Source: Metellina segmentata
Taxonomy: Eukaryota > Arthropoda > Arachnida > Araneae > Tetragnathidae
NCBI GenBank assembly: GCA_947359465.1
Contig: OX375878.1
Location: 80,827,627-80,891,626, forward strand
DNA: 64,000 nucleotides
Direction of reading: 5' to 3'
Shown here piece after piece: positions 19,852-34,300 of this stretch. The translations under genes were made by a program, and so were the position numbers. The notes under the pieces were generated by a model. It saw only the letters and a list, made by a program, of their open reading frames with translations, did no database searches and had not been told where the DNA came from. Numbering within the stretch: position 1 is the first letter of the stretch; every line of letters starts with the position of its first letter.

Positions 19852-22800
19852 TATATTGAGCAGATATTGTAATTTTAACGATCATATACAATTACAAATT
19901 TGAATTTAACACTTCATAAAATACATCTTTTTGTACTGTTTTTTTTATTTGAAGACAAATTTTGCACGTGATGGGAGTGAATCCTTTCTCTGGGTTAGAA
20001 ATACTAATTAACTTATGGCATTATATTGAATAATAAATCCAAGTTAAATATACTTATGTTACAATTGGTTAAAAAACATGTCCAATTATTCCACTGTACT
20101 AATTGTAGATGTGTTGTATACAAGGGCAAAGTAAAGGAAATTCGAAAAAAATTGAAGTGGACTTTATTTGAAATACGATGATTCATTAAACAGTAGTGTA
20201 TAGTATACAAGATCCTATATAACTGAAATACTCATAATTAGTACTTAACACTGAAAATAATGTACTTCTGAGGCATGCAGTATCCAGTACTTTTGATATG
20301 AAATACAAAAATCTGTACACGTTTTAACATGGATAATACCCGTTATGCTCTAGAAGGCTGCTTACAAAAACCTAGTTTGATTTTTTTATACTCTTCAACT
20401 CGCCATTACAACATTACACATGGCTCGGTTTTGGTTTCAGACATCATTCATTTTGTTTCTTTGAAAGGATGGTCCCTTTACAAGTTGAACACTTAAAGGT
20501 ACACTGCAAGAACGTGATCACAAAGCCCTGAGATTGGTTTGCAACTGCATACAGACATCAAACTGAGAACAGCGGTTCTCTATATACTTTAGTTGGCTGG
20601 GATTGCGTATAATTTGCTATCTCAAACTACACAATTCTCAGCCACAAACATTATGAACATACTAGCTAGAGAAAAGAATGCCAACTGTGATAGTAAAAAC
20701 ATGGCTCGGGAACACCCTCAAGAAAAATAATAATAAAAATTTTCTCACGGGACACAACTTAGAACATTTCATTCTACTTTTCCACGAACTCAAAGTAGCT
20801 ACAATTAAAAAAAATATATCAACATGAGTAAGGGACAGCAAATTCTTCATAAAATAACGTTTTTCTTCAAAAATGGAAGTCAATTCATGTTGCTATATAT
20901 ACCTTCCAACATAAATAGATGAACTATGAACCATCACAGTTGGCAGACGACGAGGACAAATGTATCAAATCATCTAGCAATCAACCTAACCGAAAATTGA
21001 GGTAACTATTCAAATGTAACAAGAAATACAACACAATGTGCGCAATTTATAAAAGAGGCACAAAATGAGGAAATAACACAATGGCACTAAGTCAATCTAC
21101 ATGTACAAAAAGGGGGAGAAAACATGATTGTAACTAAAAAATTCAAAAAATAATACATAAAATATTAAAAAACCAAAGAGGACAGACATGAAATGAGTGG
21201 TTTTGGTTAAAAATAGCAATGAAGCTTGAGACACAGAATGCCACTAATACTACAAGCCATCTTCATAATAGCTGTTGAACAAAGCCAGTGGAGGTATTTG
21301 TTTAAAAAATGCCTTCCATTACGTAGGCCAATTTTAAAACAAGTTAAAAACACTTATATCTATGCCATGACCGGGATTCTAACCCAGAATCAGAGCACTA
21401 ACTAGTTGGCTATCAAATTGTACAAATTAAGGTGAAATTCCAAATAATAGTGAAATACGAATTCTGCCTTATCTAATTTGGGTTGATAAGCCAAGACTAT
21501 TAGAGATAAAAGCCCATTTTATTAACTCATCTGAGAACATTCTAATGTGGAGCAGGAAGATTTTAAGAATTCATCAAAATCAAACTTATGCCAATACCTT
21601 TTGAAGTAATAAAATAAACAGCTGAGATCTTCCACCAGACTTTGAACAGCAGCTATTCTGAACGCTGATACCTACAACTCTAATATGCAGTATACATTTT
21701 ATTGCACTATATAGAGGTATAACTAGAATGCATTGTATAAAAATATGCAAGCCACTTTTTTTTAGTTATTTTTCACACTGACTTTTAATATAACACATGT
21801 CATTCTATTCTCTGCAGAAGAGAACTTGAAAATTATTTTGATATTGTGAAATTCTCAGCAGTCTTTACAAAGCTGGAGATTTTGATTTCAGTTTCATATT
21901 TAACAAAAGATTTCACTACATCACTAGACTCACAAAGTGCAATGAGAAGGTATCTTTAAAAACTAAAAAGGAAAGTGGATCCAATAGAACGTTTTATTTG
22001 AAAAATTAAGTATGGCATTACCAATTGAACAGTAAGGATAACAAAGGGGTGGGTAAAATAAAAACCAGGGAATAAGAAACAAATTAAGCTGTGGGGATTA
22101 AAACTCAACAGATGATTGAAAAGTAATTTTAGTAAATGGAATTTAGCCTAATTATTAGTGAGAATGCATGAAACATTAAGTGATGTAATACATTTAACAA
22201 TGTAAAATAGCAGGATGATTAAATTTGGTACTCGTCTTATGTACTTTCTTTGAATGAGTTTCCAAAGGCCCATTCCAGTTACCTTACATACACTTGTTAA
22301 CATCCTCTTCTACTATTAAGATATACACAGATTTTGCATACAAATATTTAGTATTTACAAGTTATTTCTAAAATCCTTTGTAGGTTATACAGATTTCAAA
22401 GTCTTGGACTTAAAGAGTTATGTCAGCCATTTAGCAAAATTTGAATGATTAAGGCATAGAATATCATGAAACAAATAACTTAAACCATAAACGATAATGT
22501 ACATTCTCAGCGATTAGACTACTCTTTAAACCAACGCAAGATTTGAATGTAAAAATGCAGCACACTAAAATGCATTAGGATTATGCATGATAATTTTTTT
22601 TATTTGTCAGTACTATTGTAGGGAAGACAACATTTTAGGTAATCTCAAATACCTAAATTGATAGATGAAAAACCTTTTAGGAAAATAGGATGAAAATTAT
22701 TTTGAAGCCCTCGCCCCAACTAAGATTTTAATTAAAAACGTCCCCCTTTAAGAACCATTTAAATACATACAAAGGCAATCTTTCAGAAGTGCTATTTAAC

Positions 22801-25800
22801 AAAAAAAAACCTTTTAAGTTTGATTTACTAACATTACATTATCATGTTCTGAATTAGATCCACCTTCCTTATGTAATGCCTTCACTATCACAGAAGCTGA
22901 AGGTATTGCTCATATTACAATGAGTGCAGTGGACAGGAAGTACACATACAGAAGAGTAAAGTGATTACTTTTGATTTTTTTTTCCATAAATGCAAAGACA
23001 TGTATTCAATAGCAATTTTGACTTTTGTATTTCACTTTAACTCTTGCTATATTTTTTACACTGTACATAAAGCTAGATTGTCACTCGTGCATATAATAAA
23101 AGCTACAATGACCTGACATCACATGCAAGATTTTGATTTTTCTACTATCCATAAATATGGGAATTTTGATTGATTACAACTACATGAAGAAGGATGGGAT
23201 TTCATAAGACATACATAAGTATACATATAAAACGTAAATATAAATATAAAATATACACTTTCCATTAGGAAGAAAATATCATGTGGGATACTTATTGCAT
23301 TAACATAAGTTTAGAGAACAAAGGTTCAAAAAGTATTTAAATGTACCCCAACCAAAATAGTTACACGAGGCAGAATCACATCAACTATTTGAGAACTTTT
23401 TTAACATTCTACACAGTTTTGATTATAGAAACATTTCATTTCTAAAATATGTCCTAAACACACTTATGATACATTACATGAAACGTAAAAGACTCGATTT
23501 TAAATCACACACAATTCACCCGTCAAAAAATCACAAGATTTATCAGTGGAACTACTAAGCAATGTCCAACTACTTTACATTCATTGAAACTTAAAAAATT
23601 TAAGAAGTAAAAAATAATTAAATCCATTTCAATAAAAAAAAAACAATAAGAGGACCTAGATTAAAAAATTCTAGTAGTACCTGAAATAAAAACAGATTTT
23701 TACAAAGTAAAAAAATGACACCTCAAAGTCAGTTCAGATACTTAACGACAATTTTGTACTTTTTGTCACTATAACAGATAAAACACATTGCCAACTATTA
23801 GCCCTAAAGCATATAACATGCAGAGCAGAACATACTTAAAATAAAGAGAAAAAAGACAACCACAACAAAACTCCTTATTTGTTTAGGGGAGAATTCATTT
23901 TTCCACATTACAATGTAAGACAGCAAAAAGGATACCTCACAAGAACAAGACAAAACAATGTTAACAATTAGGAAAACTGTACATAAAATAATGCAACCAA
24001 TGTTTGTACATTAAATTTCATACTGGCTCAAGGAAAATAAACACATAATATTTATACAATACTTTGATAAACTGCATACACAGAGTAGAACAGAAATTGA
24101 TTCTGCCAAGAAATTTAAAAAGTGCTTTCCTCCTTCCAATCATTTAGTGCAATGTTAGTAACATAAAGTAAGATCCACTGCTCATTTTTAGGGATGAAGT
24201 GAACCATCTATATATTTTCCCTAGGGGTTGAACAGTACAACTGATTAAACCACATGACTGTAATTTAAAAATTTCCAAGATGCCTACAATTTGAGCTACA
24301 AAATAGCTATAGAAAGCTTGCAATTTTTAATTTCATACTGAACAAATTGACTAAGAGGACTATTATTTACTTGCTACCAATACGAAAACAGCAAATATCA
24401 AATAAACATAAAAACAATTTCTTTTGATATATTTTGCAAACCTAATATTTTTAGGTCAAGAATGAAACCTGAGAACTGTTTTTAATGCTAAATAATTTGC
24501 AATTCTTTCAAGCGGACAGAGATTAAAACCTACATATTATGAAATACAGTTATGCATACAAGCATTAAGGTAAAAATAGTAGTTATTCAACTTTTTTTAT
24601 ACTTCACTAAATTGTAAAAGCTCTGATGCCAAAATTAAATTTAAATTCTAAAGTACACCAGTAACAATGCTAAAAACAGAATACTTTTTTAGAGCTGAAT
24701 TATTTTCAAAAATGTTGTCACTCAAAAGACTTTACTCAATCTGGTAATGAAACTGTTTCCATGCAGAACAAGACAATTTTTGTCAATTGAGGGTATTATG
24801 TACTATGGGGAAATACGTGTCTTGATATATTAAACAAAACCAATTACAAGTCACAACCATAATCGCCTCAAAGTAGCAGAAAAACCTTTTTAGTCAAACC
24901 AAAAAGTCAATTAATAAAACAGTTAATTATTTAATTAACAGTTAACAATTAAATACTGTGCCATCAATAAGACTTGTCCAATTTTTTAGTTAAAAATATA
25001 TATCAATGAAAGGGAATACAAAAAAGAGAGTACTTGTCATTGCAAAATAATTGATTTCCAACTTTTCATTACTAAAAACATTTCACCGAAAGAAAACAAT
25101 TAACTTTCCTGAGGTAAAATTGAAGCATATAATCGGTTGAGGAAAAGCAGTAACTAATAAAATGTGTTTCAAATAACTAACCATATAAAGCAAATATTTA
25201 ACATAATGTATTCATATTAAATAAGTTTATTTTCTATAGCTATTTTAGGTACAAAGTCCCAAATCAGGAATCCTCCTGACCTCGGCCATTCCGGATTATT
25301 TGTATTTTTTGTCAAAGAAACCTTAGTCTAACCCCCTTGGTGCAAATTATTTTGCGATTACAATAGTAAAATAGCAAATATATAAATAGGAATAATTTAA
25401 AAAAAAGACATTTTTAATACAATGCAACAAATTTTACTTGCAAATCTTCTAATTTTTCTGTGTGGTATTTACTCTGAACATTTTGAGTTGCTTCATCAAT
25501 TAGGTTCAGGTTTAACTCCTTGTTCTTTAAAAATTGTTGGAAAGATGTAAAAAAAGTAAGAAAAACAAATAAAAACGTCTGGATTTTGGACAATTCCGGA
25601 TTTGGGACATTGTACAGTATTTCAAGTTTTTCCAAATTATATTTGAAACTAAAGAGTATTTTTAATTTGGATGTCCAGAGAAAAGAACTACGACAACAAA
25701 TCAAATGAAAAACAGCCGAAATAAGTGAATTGTACAAAGAGTAAGGTGAATGCTTTGTAAAGATTATATCCTCAACTTTTTCTTTCCATTTAAAACCCTC

Positions 25801-28800
25801 AAGAGTAAAAAAAAATAACAATAAAAACTTCCTGCCAAAATTGTATAATAATGGAATTATTAGTTAGATTAGAAAACTGAAACCTAAATTTATTAGAATA
25901 TTACAATTTTTTAAATATTTATTTGTATTTAGACAACTAATATTTAAGAAAGGATAGTTAGGTCAAAATAACAAAGCCTTACTCCAATAAATAGAAATGC
26001 TATTATTTCAAGAAAATGATTAACGTAAAACATAAGTATACATTTATGCAAAATTTACTTTTGTTCCTCTCAATTATTGGCTACTACATACGAACGGCTA
26101 ATCAGCCAACAAGAATTACAAGCAGAAAATAAATAAATATTTTTACATGAAAGCTTTTCAGAATTCAAATCTTAATTCATTCTGCAATGAGCTTAAAAGC
26201 GGTTTTACTTTTTAAATCTGTATTTCAATAAATAAAAAAAAAAATAACACTTATTGCTATTAATTAGTCAGAATGAGTAAAATTTCTGAAGTAAAAGGAG
26301 TACAAGATTCTTAAATTTTTTTGTCAACATTACCAAAAGTTCACAACTTTATCACCACCAATATAGATTAAAAAGGAACTTGCATTAAAGAAATCTTCGT
26401 TTGTGAATTTTTAGCAACTATCAATGTAATCTTAAACAATCATTGTTTACAAGTAACCTAGTGTTTTTTAAATCTCAAGTAAAACATAAAATTTTAATTA
26501 ACAGAAATAATTAGCATAAAACATAAAATTTTGAAATTTAACTCACAAAAACATTTACCAATTCTAAAAAAATAACACCTTCGCTTTTATGATCTAAAAT
26601 GGCCATTTTTGTTGTCAAGTTTCAAACAGATAATTTTTATATTAAAGTAGCGCCTTTAGGTCCAATTTTTGCTTTTATGCATTAAGAATAAAAAAAATCA
26701 ATGGTAATTTGTAAATCATGTCAGATTATCAATAGATGTGAATAATATAGAAATTTTTGTACTTACTAAGATACTAAAACAGTGGGATAAGTGAAAATTT
26801 CACATGAAAGTATTAGATGTTAATAAAACCACGGAGACCTTGTAAACACATTAAAACATCGACAAGATAAAAATAGTTAATAAAATGTTAGAAAAATAAG
26901 TTAACATATATTTGTACTAAAAACTTTGTTTTCAATTAACATTAAAATCAACAACTCAATAGCATTAAAGTAGGACAAATTATAAACTGGAGATGCAACA
27001 GTTCCAATAACCAGATTCGTTTTTAACCTCTACAAAATCAGACTGCAGATAATTTTACCCATTCTATGAAAATATACACAATTGATAACAGTTAGATTCA
27101 CCTTGTATTTAAAAAGAATTTAAAGTATAACAAAAAAAAAAAATTAAAATTAGTCAAAAGTACGATTCCAAAAATTTAAATATTTTAATTAGTTAGGCAG
27201 AGGAGAAAACAAACAGGCTGTAGACTGATGTGACAAAAGGTTACATCAGTAATATTTTCTTTGTTAAAAGTACGAGTCTCTTAAGACTCATACACATACA
27301 ATTTGCACAAAATATGCAGGTTTTCAAAATAAATGCAGATAATTTGTAAGTACAGAACTACAGAAATCAAAGGCACCCACAAAGATTGCAACTAACATTT
27401 GCTTCAAATTTGAGATGCAAAAAAATGTTGACTCTGACCCAATATGGATTTTTGAATGTTTTCTTTGAAATTGGAAAGATGAAGCCAATTTACTAGTTAA
27501 AAACAATGAGATGAATCCTAAAACTTTGAAATTCAATCTCACAGGTCAAAGACAAAACACCTTAATAAAAACTTGTGTGCAAAAACTGTTTAAGAGCTAG
27601 ATACAAATATTGCTGATATCACAAAGATTGAAATTATACAATACTTTTCATCTTTGAATCTGGTAGTCTGTGTAACTCGTAATCAACGTATTGGTGTCAG
27701 CCCTATAAGCAAGTTTTAGACAAGTTTGTTATGAATTCTGAAAATTTTTAACATCAAGCACTTTGTAAGCGTAAATAAAATTTATCTTGTATGAGTGCTA
27801 ATTTGAATTATTGAAAGGTTTATGCAATGATTATTAGAAAATAATTTCACCAAAGGGCAGTTTCTACCTTGAACAGCTCAAACAAAAGCAGGTCTGCCCA
27901 GAAAATTTGTAATTACTATGATAGGTAGATCTTTATGTAGAAATGATTTAATGAACTTGCTTTAAAAAAAAAAAAAAACTTATTGAATTGTTTGTACAAG
28001 TAAAGGCTGGTTTGTTAGGATTTTATGAGGCCACAGTCCAAAAGATGAATCAGAGAGGGAGATAGATTTGTAAATGACAAGCCCAATAAATGTTTAATTT
28101 CGTTTTGGTAAAAATTAAGACATTTATCATTGGCTTTATTCTGATAATTTTAAAACCATGGGAAAAAGTACTATTGATTTCATGAAACGTTCTGAGCTAC
28201 AACTATTATTACTGCAATATATCTATGAAGTACATAGATAAACAATTCTTTACAATTGCATTTACATGAAACAAAGTGCAGCCCCAGATTACTCCATGCC
28301 TTTTACCTGATATTCTAATTTTTTGGAGCTGTAGAACAAATAGATTTTTCAACAATTTATGATTTCAAGTCAACAAATAACAATAGGATACATAAACAAA
28401 ATTTAATTGCAAAATATTTTTTTGCAAATAGTCTAGGTATAATAATTAACAATAATCTTGAGGGGAAGTTAAATCAATTACTATCAATAGTTCATTTGAT
28501 TTAATAAACAGAACACTTGGAAACTAAAATTAAGATTGATATATTAACAAATTAAAGATGTTGGATTTTTAACAAGTGTAACCTCTCTACGACACAAAAA
28601 ATAAATTCCTACATGGGTTGAAATAGGGAAGATAAACAATTTCAGAACAATTTAAAAATTTATCAACAAAAAAAAAAACAATTCAATATAATACTATCAC
28701 TCAGAAGGTAAATTCAAAACAAACTGAAATACAGCAACTAAAAATTAACAACTTTCTTCAACTGTTTGGTATGTTTCAACAAAGATACATATGATGAATT

Positions 28801-31310
28801 CATGTTTCATAGAGTAAAATATATATATGCATCAGTTTAGTTTTACTCAAGTGAGGTAGGATAACTGAAGAAATTTTAAAATAAAAATGCTATATGACAA
28901 GCTGTTTTAATGCTAATAACAAATAAAGAACATGCAAGCACTTTGAGGTATATTCATGGCTAAAAGAAACAAATCTAAATGACATTAACAGACATAAGTA
29001 AATACCATTAGTATTAACACATCACCACAATAAGCATTCAGGTACACACAAATATAATTATAAATATTTCTAAATTTTGTTCAATTTCTAAACTTGCTAT
29101 TTCAAGAAATATTAGACTTTTAAGAATTTTTGTTAAATGTCATCATATAATGTGCAAGGATTTTGTTTCACTACAAAATATTTAAACACTTTGTAATTTA
29201 TATCAAAACACAAAGGCAGTAATTATCCAGTAAGCAAGAACAAACTATTGGTATTTTATAGACATTTGTAATTCAGTGTCCTTATACTTGAAAAACTTAG
29301 ATAAGAATTACATTAACAAAATTTTTGGTAATTGCTTTAAGTTAACAAAACTGAATTACTAAAAGCTTATACTTATACAAGCTATATCGATCTCATTTAT
29401 CGTAAAATCTATTTTAGCATAGTCTCAAATATGAATTACTTGAAGGTTGTACTCAATTTTCAAAATTGAACAAATGCTTGCTTTAAAACAATTTTTGTAA
29501 GTGAGGTAGAAAGCATGAGGAGATTGATTTAAAATAAATGTAAAATGTCACTAACACAGTAAAAAGTTATAACACATGACAGATGGAAAAAATATGAAAG
29601 CATGCTTGAGGTATATTTCATGGCAATGAGAAGTACAATCATAATTGGAATTAAATTGTTACATTTGATAACTACATTCAGGTACATGTAACTATGCATA
29701 GTTTCTTAAGCTTAAGAATTCCTTAATATATTGCACAGTGGCACATATTTGTTTCTGTACACCAGCATATTCACTAAGAAAATTATTCAAGAGTGGAAAT
29801 AATTAAATTTCTTTATAGCAAAGTGGATTTAAATTACATCAGGCCGGTAACTAAGCTAACTGCTTTGAAATAAAATGTTTATTTATGGTTAGCATGTATT
29901 ATTGTTGCTGCACCTGCTAGAAAACAATCAATTAATTGATGTTATGTTGTGTCTGGCACAGCATGGTCAAAGACAGTCCTTATCAATAAACTCGACAACT
30001 GAACATATATGGGACAAATTGCAGATGAGGATAAGAAAGCAAGATTTCATTAAAAGAGTAACTGAAGAGAAGGAACTACAGGAGGAATAAAATAAAATTG
30101 ACCATGAGTTACAAAAAAACACTTGTTGAATCTAATCCAAAACAATTGAAGGTGTAATTTTAAATGAAGTAATGCAAAATAAATTAAATAAAATGTAAAA
30201 TTTCACAATTATCATTAAAATAATCCTTCTCAAAATATTAACTCTGAGTTCAAGATGTATAGATTTGATAGAGCTATTTGATATATTTGTGTTTTCAACA
30301 AGATAAATAAATATTTTTTGGATACTAACTTTTAAAACACTATATTTAAGTAGTACATAAATACCATTAAAAAAATGTCAGTAGCATTCTTTCCTAATAA
30401 ATTGCAAGTGTTCCAAAACAAATGTACACCACTGTATGAATATAATTGGAGCCCAACTGGAAGTTTTTGAAAAAGTTTAGAAAAAAATCTTTTCCACATA
30501 ATGGAGTCCTTTTTCTCCTTGATCGAAAATTCCTAAAAGTTGCTGGAGGAGTTCATTGAAGCGTTATTTGGCTTTTACAACATTTAGGATAAATCATGAG
30601 GTAGGTTTTAGTGTTCAACATTTAAAACTGAAAAAACAGAATTGAAGTCGATTGCTAAACATTTAAAAAGGTAACTTTTTAGAATGAAAATTTAAGTTAT
30701 TCAACAAGTGAAACAAGATTTCCTGCAAGGTCTGATTACTAGAAACATTATATATATTCCCAGTTTTAATGTTTTCGTACAAATTGCAAAATAAATTTTT
30801 GAAAATATATCAAATTTTCATACTATAGAAACAAAATGTCTATTTAAAAAATCATTACTACACATTTTTTGTAACAATGGAAGATTTTAAGCTGAAACCT
30901 GAGATGAATAAAGGCAATATAACACCTAGTCAATTCATAAAATCATGAAATAGGAAACGAGGTTTCCTATGTAGTTTGAATTAAAATTTGAGGTAATGTA
31001 ACAGAAACACTCATCATTATGCATAAAATTCAGCTTATCAATTACTCAATTGATGTGAAGACAAAGTGTTAGAAAAACACAATCTGTAATACAATACATA
31101 CCTAAGCAAATAAGGGAACAAGGTAATTATGCAAATCTGCAAAGGTAACAGTGATCAACAGGATTACACCATCAATGAGTTTAGTTGCATGAAACTGGAG
31201 ATATTCATACACAAAGCATGAATAGGAAAGCACTTAGTCACAATAAGGAACAGTGCTCATGGCTTTTTTACTTAAGCATGAAATCAGAATTCATACACTA
31301 TGGTCACCTT
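19852..31310 (-). other. TE-free region downstream of the zinc-finger gene; possible very long 3' UTR
   Basis: About 11.4 kb with no recognised TE and no supported gene. The plus strand is A-rich, so a transcript from the zinc-finger gene would be U-rich here, as 3' UTRs often are. A minus-strand AATAAA at 19944-19949 lies at the far end, just before the TE-dense DNA resumes; other AATAAA-like sites also occur inside. The frames at 25414-25821 (minus) and 29902-30090 (plus) lack recognisable motifs. Whether this is UTR or intergenic DNA cannot be decided from sequence alone. Confidence 0.4.
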
Positions 31311-34300
31311 TTAAGCTGGAGTCAAGGTGAAGGCAACAGTAACAGTTTCTGACACTTTTTTACTGACTGGGAGATAAACCAGAGAGGGAACAAAGAGATT
31401 TTGTTTGGAAACCCCTTCTGGTGCAGGTTCAGAAAGATGAAAAGGCTGCATAATCACATCTGAGTTCTTAGGCAATTGGTATGACACAGGCATATGTGCT
31501 GCGTCTTGGAAATCAGAGCTCAGAATTGATGCTCGGTCTTCTTTACCACCAATCAACCCAGTACCGTTTTCATGAGTTTGAGAATTAACTTTATGTTCTG
31601 GAACTTTGCGAAAATGCGTGTTATTCAAAGAGCTCTTTTTGGATGGGGACTGCTGGTCACATAAACCAGAAAGGCCCCTTTTGCTCTTATGCATAACTTG
31701 TATATGGTGGAGACATCTGAGTTTAGTACGGAAGGTTTTGTCACATTTACTGCAACGGAATCGTTTGAACTTACGTGGTTGCTGTTTGTTATCATCATTT
31801 GAACCAAACACACTATTCCCTGAGAGGCCAAAACCAATACTTAGTTCATGGATTCCATTTTCAATATTGGGAAACTTTTTACCAGCAGGCAAAGATACCC
31901 CATGGCTCAGGTGATGTGTATGATAATCACTTTGACGGTAAGTCACATTGCATACAATACAAGATATTGTTTTCAATTCTAGGCTATTAACTTGAGAAAG
32001 TTTTGAACTATCATCTAAATTTACAAATGAACAGCAAGAACACGGCAAGACACCTGAATTCAGAGCATCCTTAGAATCTTCAGTTGAGTGGGAAAATGCA
32101 CTTGCTATATTATTAGAGTAAGCTTTGGATTCACTGGATTTAACATGCTTGTTTACTAAGTGGACCTGTAATAAGATCTTATCTCCAAACTCTTGACCAC
32201 AAATTTCACAGAAGAATAAGTTGCTATTATTCCGTTTGATAGCTTCTTCAGCGTTTGGAACCAAATCAGGAGTATTTACTTTCAGACCTGGAGCAAATTC
32301 AGGAGAATGCCAGTCAAATTTTTTCTCATTTACAGGTATATTATTGTTATAGGGTGGGCTTCCTATCAAAGAGTACTTTGTAGAATCATCAATGATTCCA
32401 TGTACATTTTGTTTATGCACTTTTAGAAAATATTTACTACATAAAAACTTTTGACATATGTCACAATACACTCCTCCACCAGGAGCAGTAGGCCACCGCT
32501 CTTGCTGTACCTTATCTACATCAATGCCATGCATTTTCATCATGTGAGTTTTCATAAAATATTTATTACACAATTCTTTATTGCAAATCTGACAAAAACT
32601 ACTGCCTCCTCCTTTTTGTTTAACATTTTGATACATACCAGCATAATCACCATTTTCAACACCATCTGTAAATGCTTCCAGATTTGGTGGAACGATTCCA
32701 TGGACCTTCAACCTATGAGTCACAAAAGCAATGCGATCGTGACATTGTTCTTGGCAAATATCGCAAATTGTAGCCTCTGGATTGGGACACAAATCTAGAG
32801 TGGAACTGCCAATGATATTGTGTTCAGATTCTAAATGTGCAAGAAAACTTCTTTTATCTGTGCACTTCATTAAACAGAGGGTGCAATTGTAAAATCCAGA
32901 ATCAGTAGAACTATTGCTACTTTCCATCTCAAGAGAAGAGGGAGATTTATCAGCAGTATTAACAATGCTATCATTTTCAAAATTAATCTGGCCATTTCTT
33001 TTAGTTAATACATCTGATGATCTTTGCGCATCGTCTTCTTCTTTAATGGAAGCACCATGAACTTCCAGCATATGGTACTGAAAAGATTCAGCACTTGTGA
33101 AATTCTTCATACAAGGAGCACACATCTGGCCTTTAAAATTTTCTTTGGGTTCATCAATGTCATCCAGTCGGCTGCTGGACTTCTCAGCATTTTCAACTTT
33201 TCCAATTTCAGAGAATTCAGGAAATTCAGTACCTATTATTTTGGCCTGCCCGTGTTTATTAGCCTTGTGATTATCGAGGTAGCATTTGTCACAAAACTCT
33301 ATATTACACAATTCGCACAAAAATTTTTCACTTTTTTTCTCTTTGAGATTAATACTTTGGACCTGTTTCTTGCATTGTGAATTTGTTAGAGGACTAGAAC
33401 CATTTAAGAGAGGTAAAGTGCTGTTTAAAGAGTTCTTAATATTTTCCATGCTGACGTTCATCTTTGATTCTTCATCTTTGGTACTTTGTCCAGAATTTTC
33501 AGCAGACTTGGATTCATAACTCGCTCCCCGCACCAATGGTAAAGGTGAAGAAATAACAGGTACATGTATGCTACTAGGGTTAAAAACTACTTCTTCTTGA
33601 ATGCCGTGAATGTTTTGTCGGTGCTTTTTCAAAAAATACTTGTTACAGAAATACTTTTGACAAATGTTACAGTAAGAATCAGTAGAGCCAAACGTGGCAC
33701 CATTTTCACACATTTGGGTAATCATCTGCTGTGCAGCCTGAGGATTCATTTGCATATTTTTATAAGAGACTTTGTAACTGTAACCACCCGTATTATTATT
33801 ATCAACACTGCAAATCCCATGCTTATTTGCTTTATGAGTTTTAAGGAAATACTTGTTGCAAAATTCCTTTTCACACAGCTCACAATAAGCCTCAGGATTA
33901 AATACACGGACACCACTGGACGTTATAAAACTACGCTGAGAAACTGTAAGATTCAAGTTCCCCTGTGGAATAGGGGATGAAAAATCAGAAAAGGGATACA
34001 CACTGGACAGTTTCACTGCGTCCCTAGCAATATCAACTGGGTTTATAGGAAGCAAGGGGGGCATTTGTGGATAGGCATTTTGTATAGAATTTTTGTATTC
34101 ATTATTAGTAATATGTTCTTCAGTTGACTCTGGAGAGCTGATATCTGTTAGGGACTGCAATGATGAGTCTTTGCTTTTAGAGCTATTTGTACTTGATTTA
34201 GCAGCTTCGCGCAACTTGTTGTTGAATAAGGCATTTGTTACTCGAGAAAGCGATCCTTTCTGTGAAATATAGTCTGGAGTTTTACTTTTCTCCAAAAAAT

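Noticed and set aside
25414..25821. 135-codon open frame on the minus strand
   Set aside because: Phe/Leu/Lys-rich composition as expected from AT-rich chance coding; no motif, no splice signals and no neighbour that would explain it.
29902..30090. 62-codon plus-strand frame with a plausible helical C-terminus (TEHIWDKLQMRIRK)
   Set aside because: Reads somewhat protein-like and may be a small relic, but I recognise no family and see no flanking element, so it is not called.
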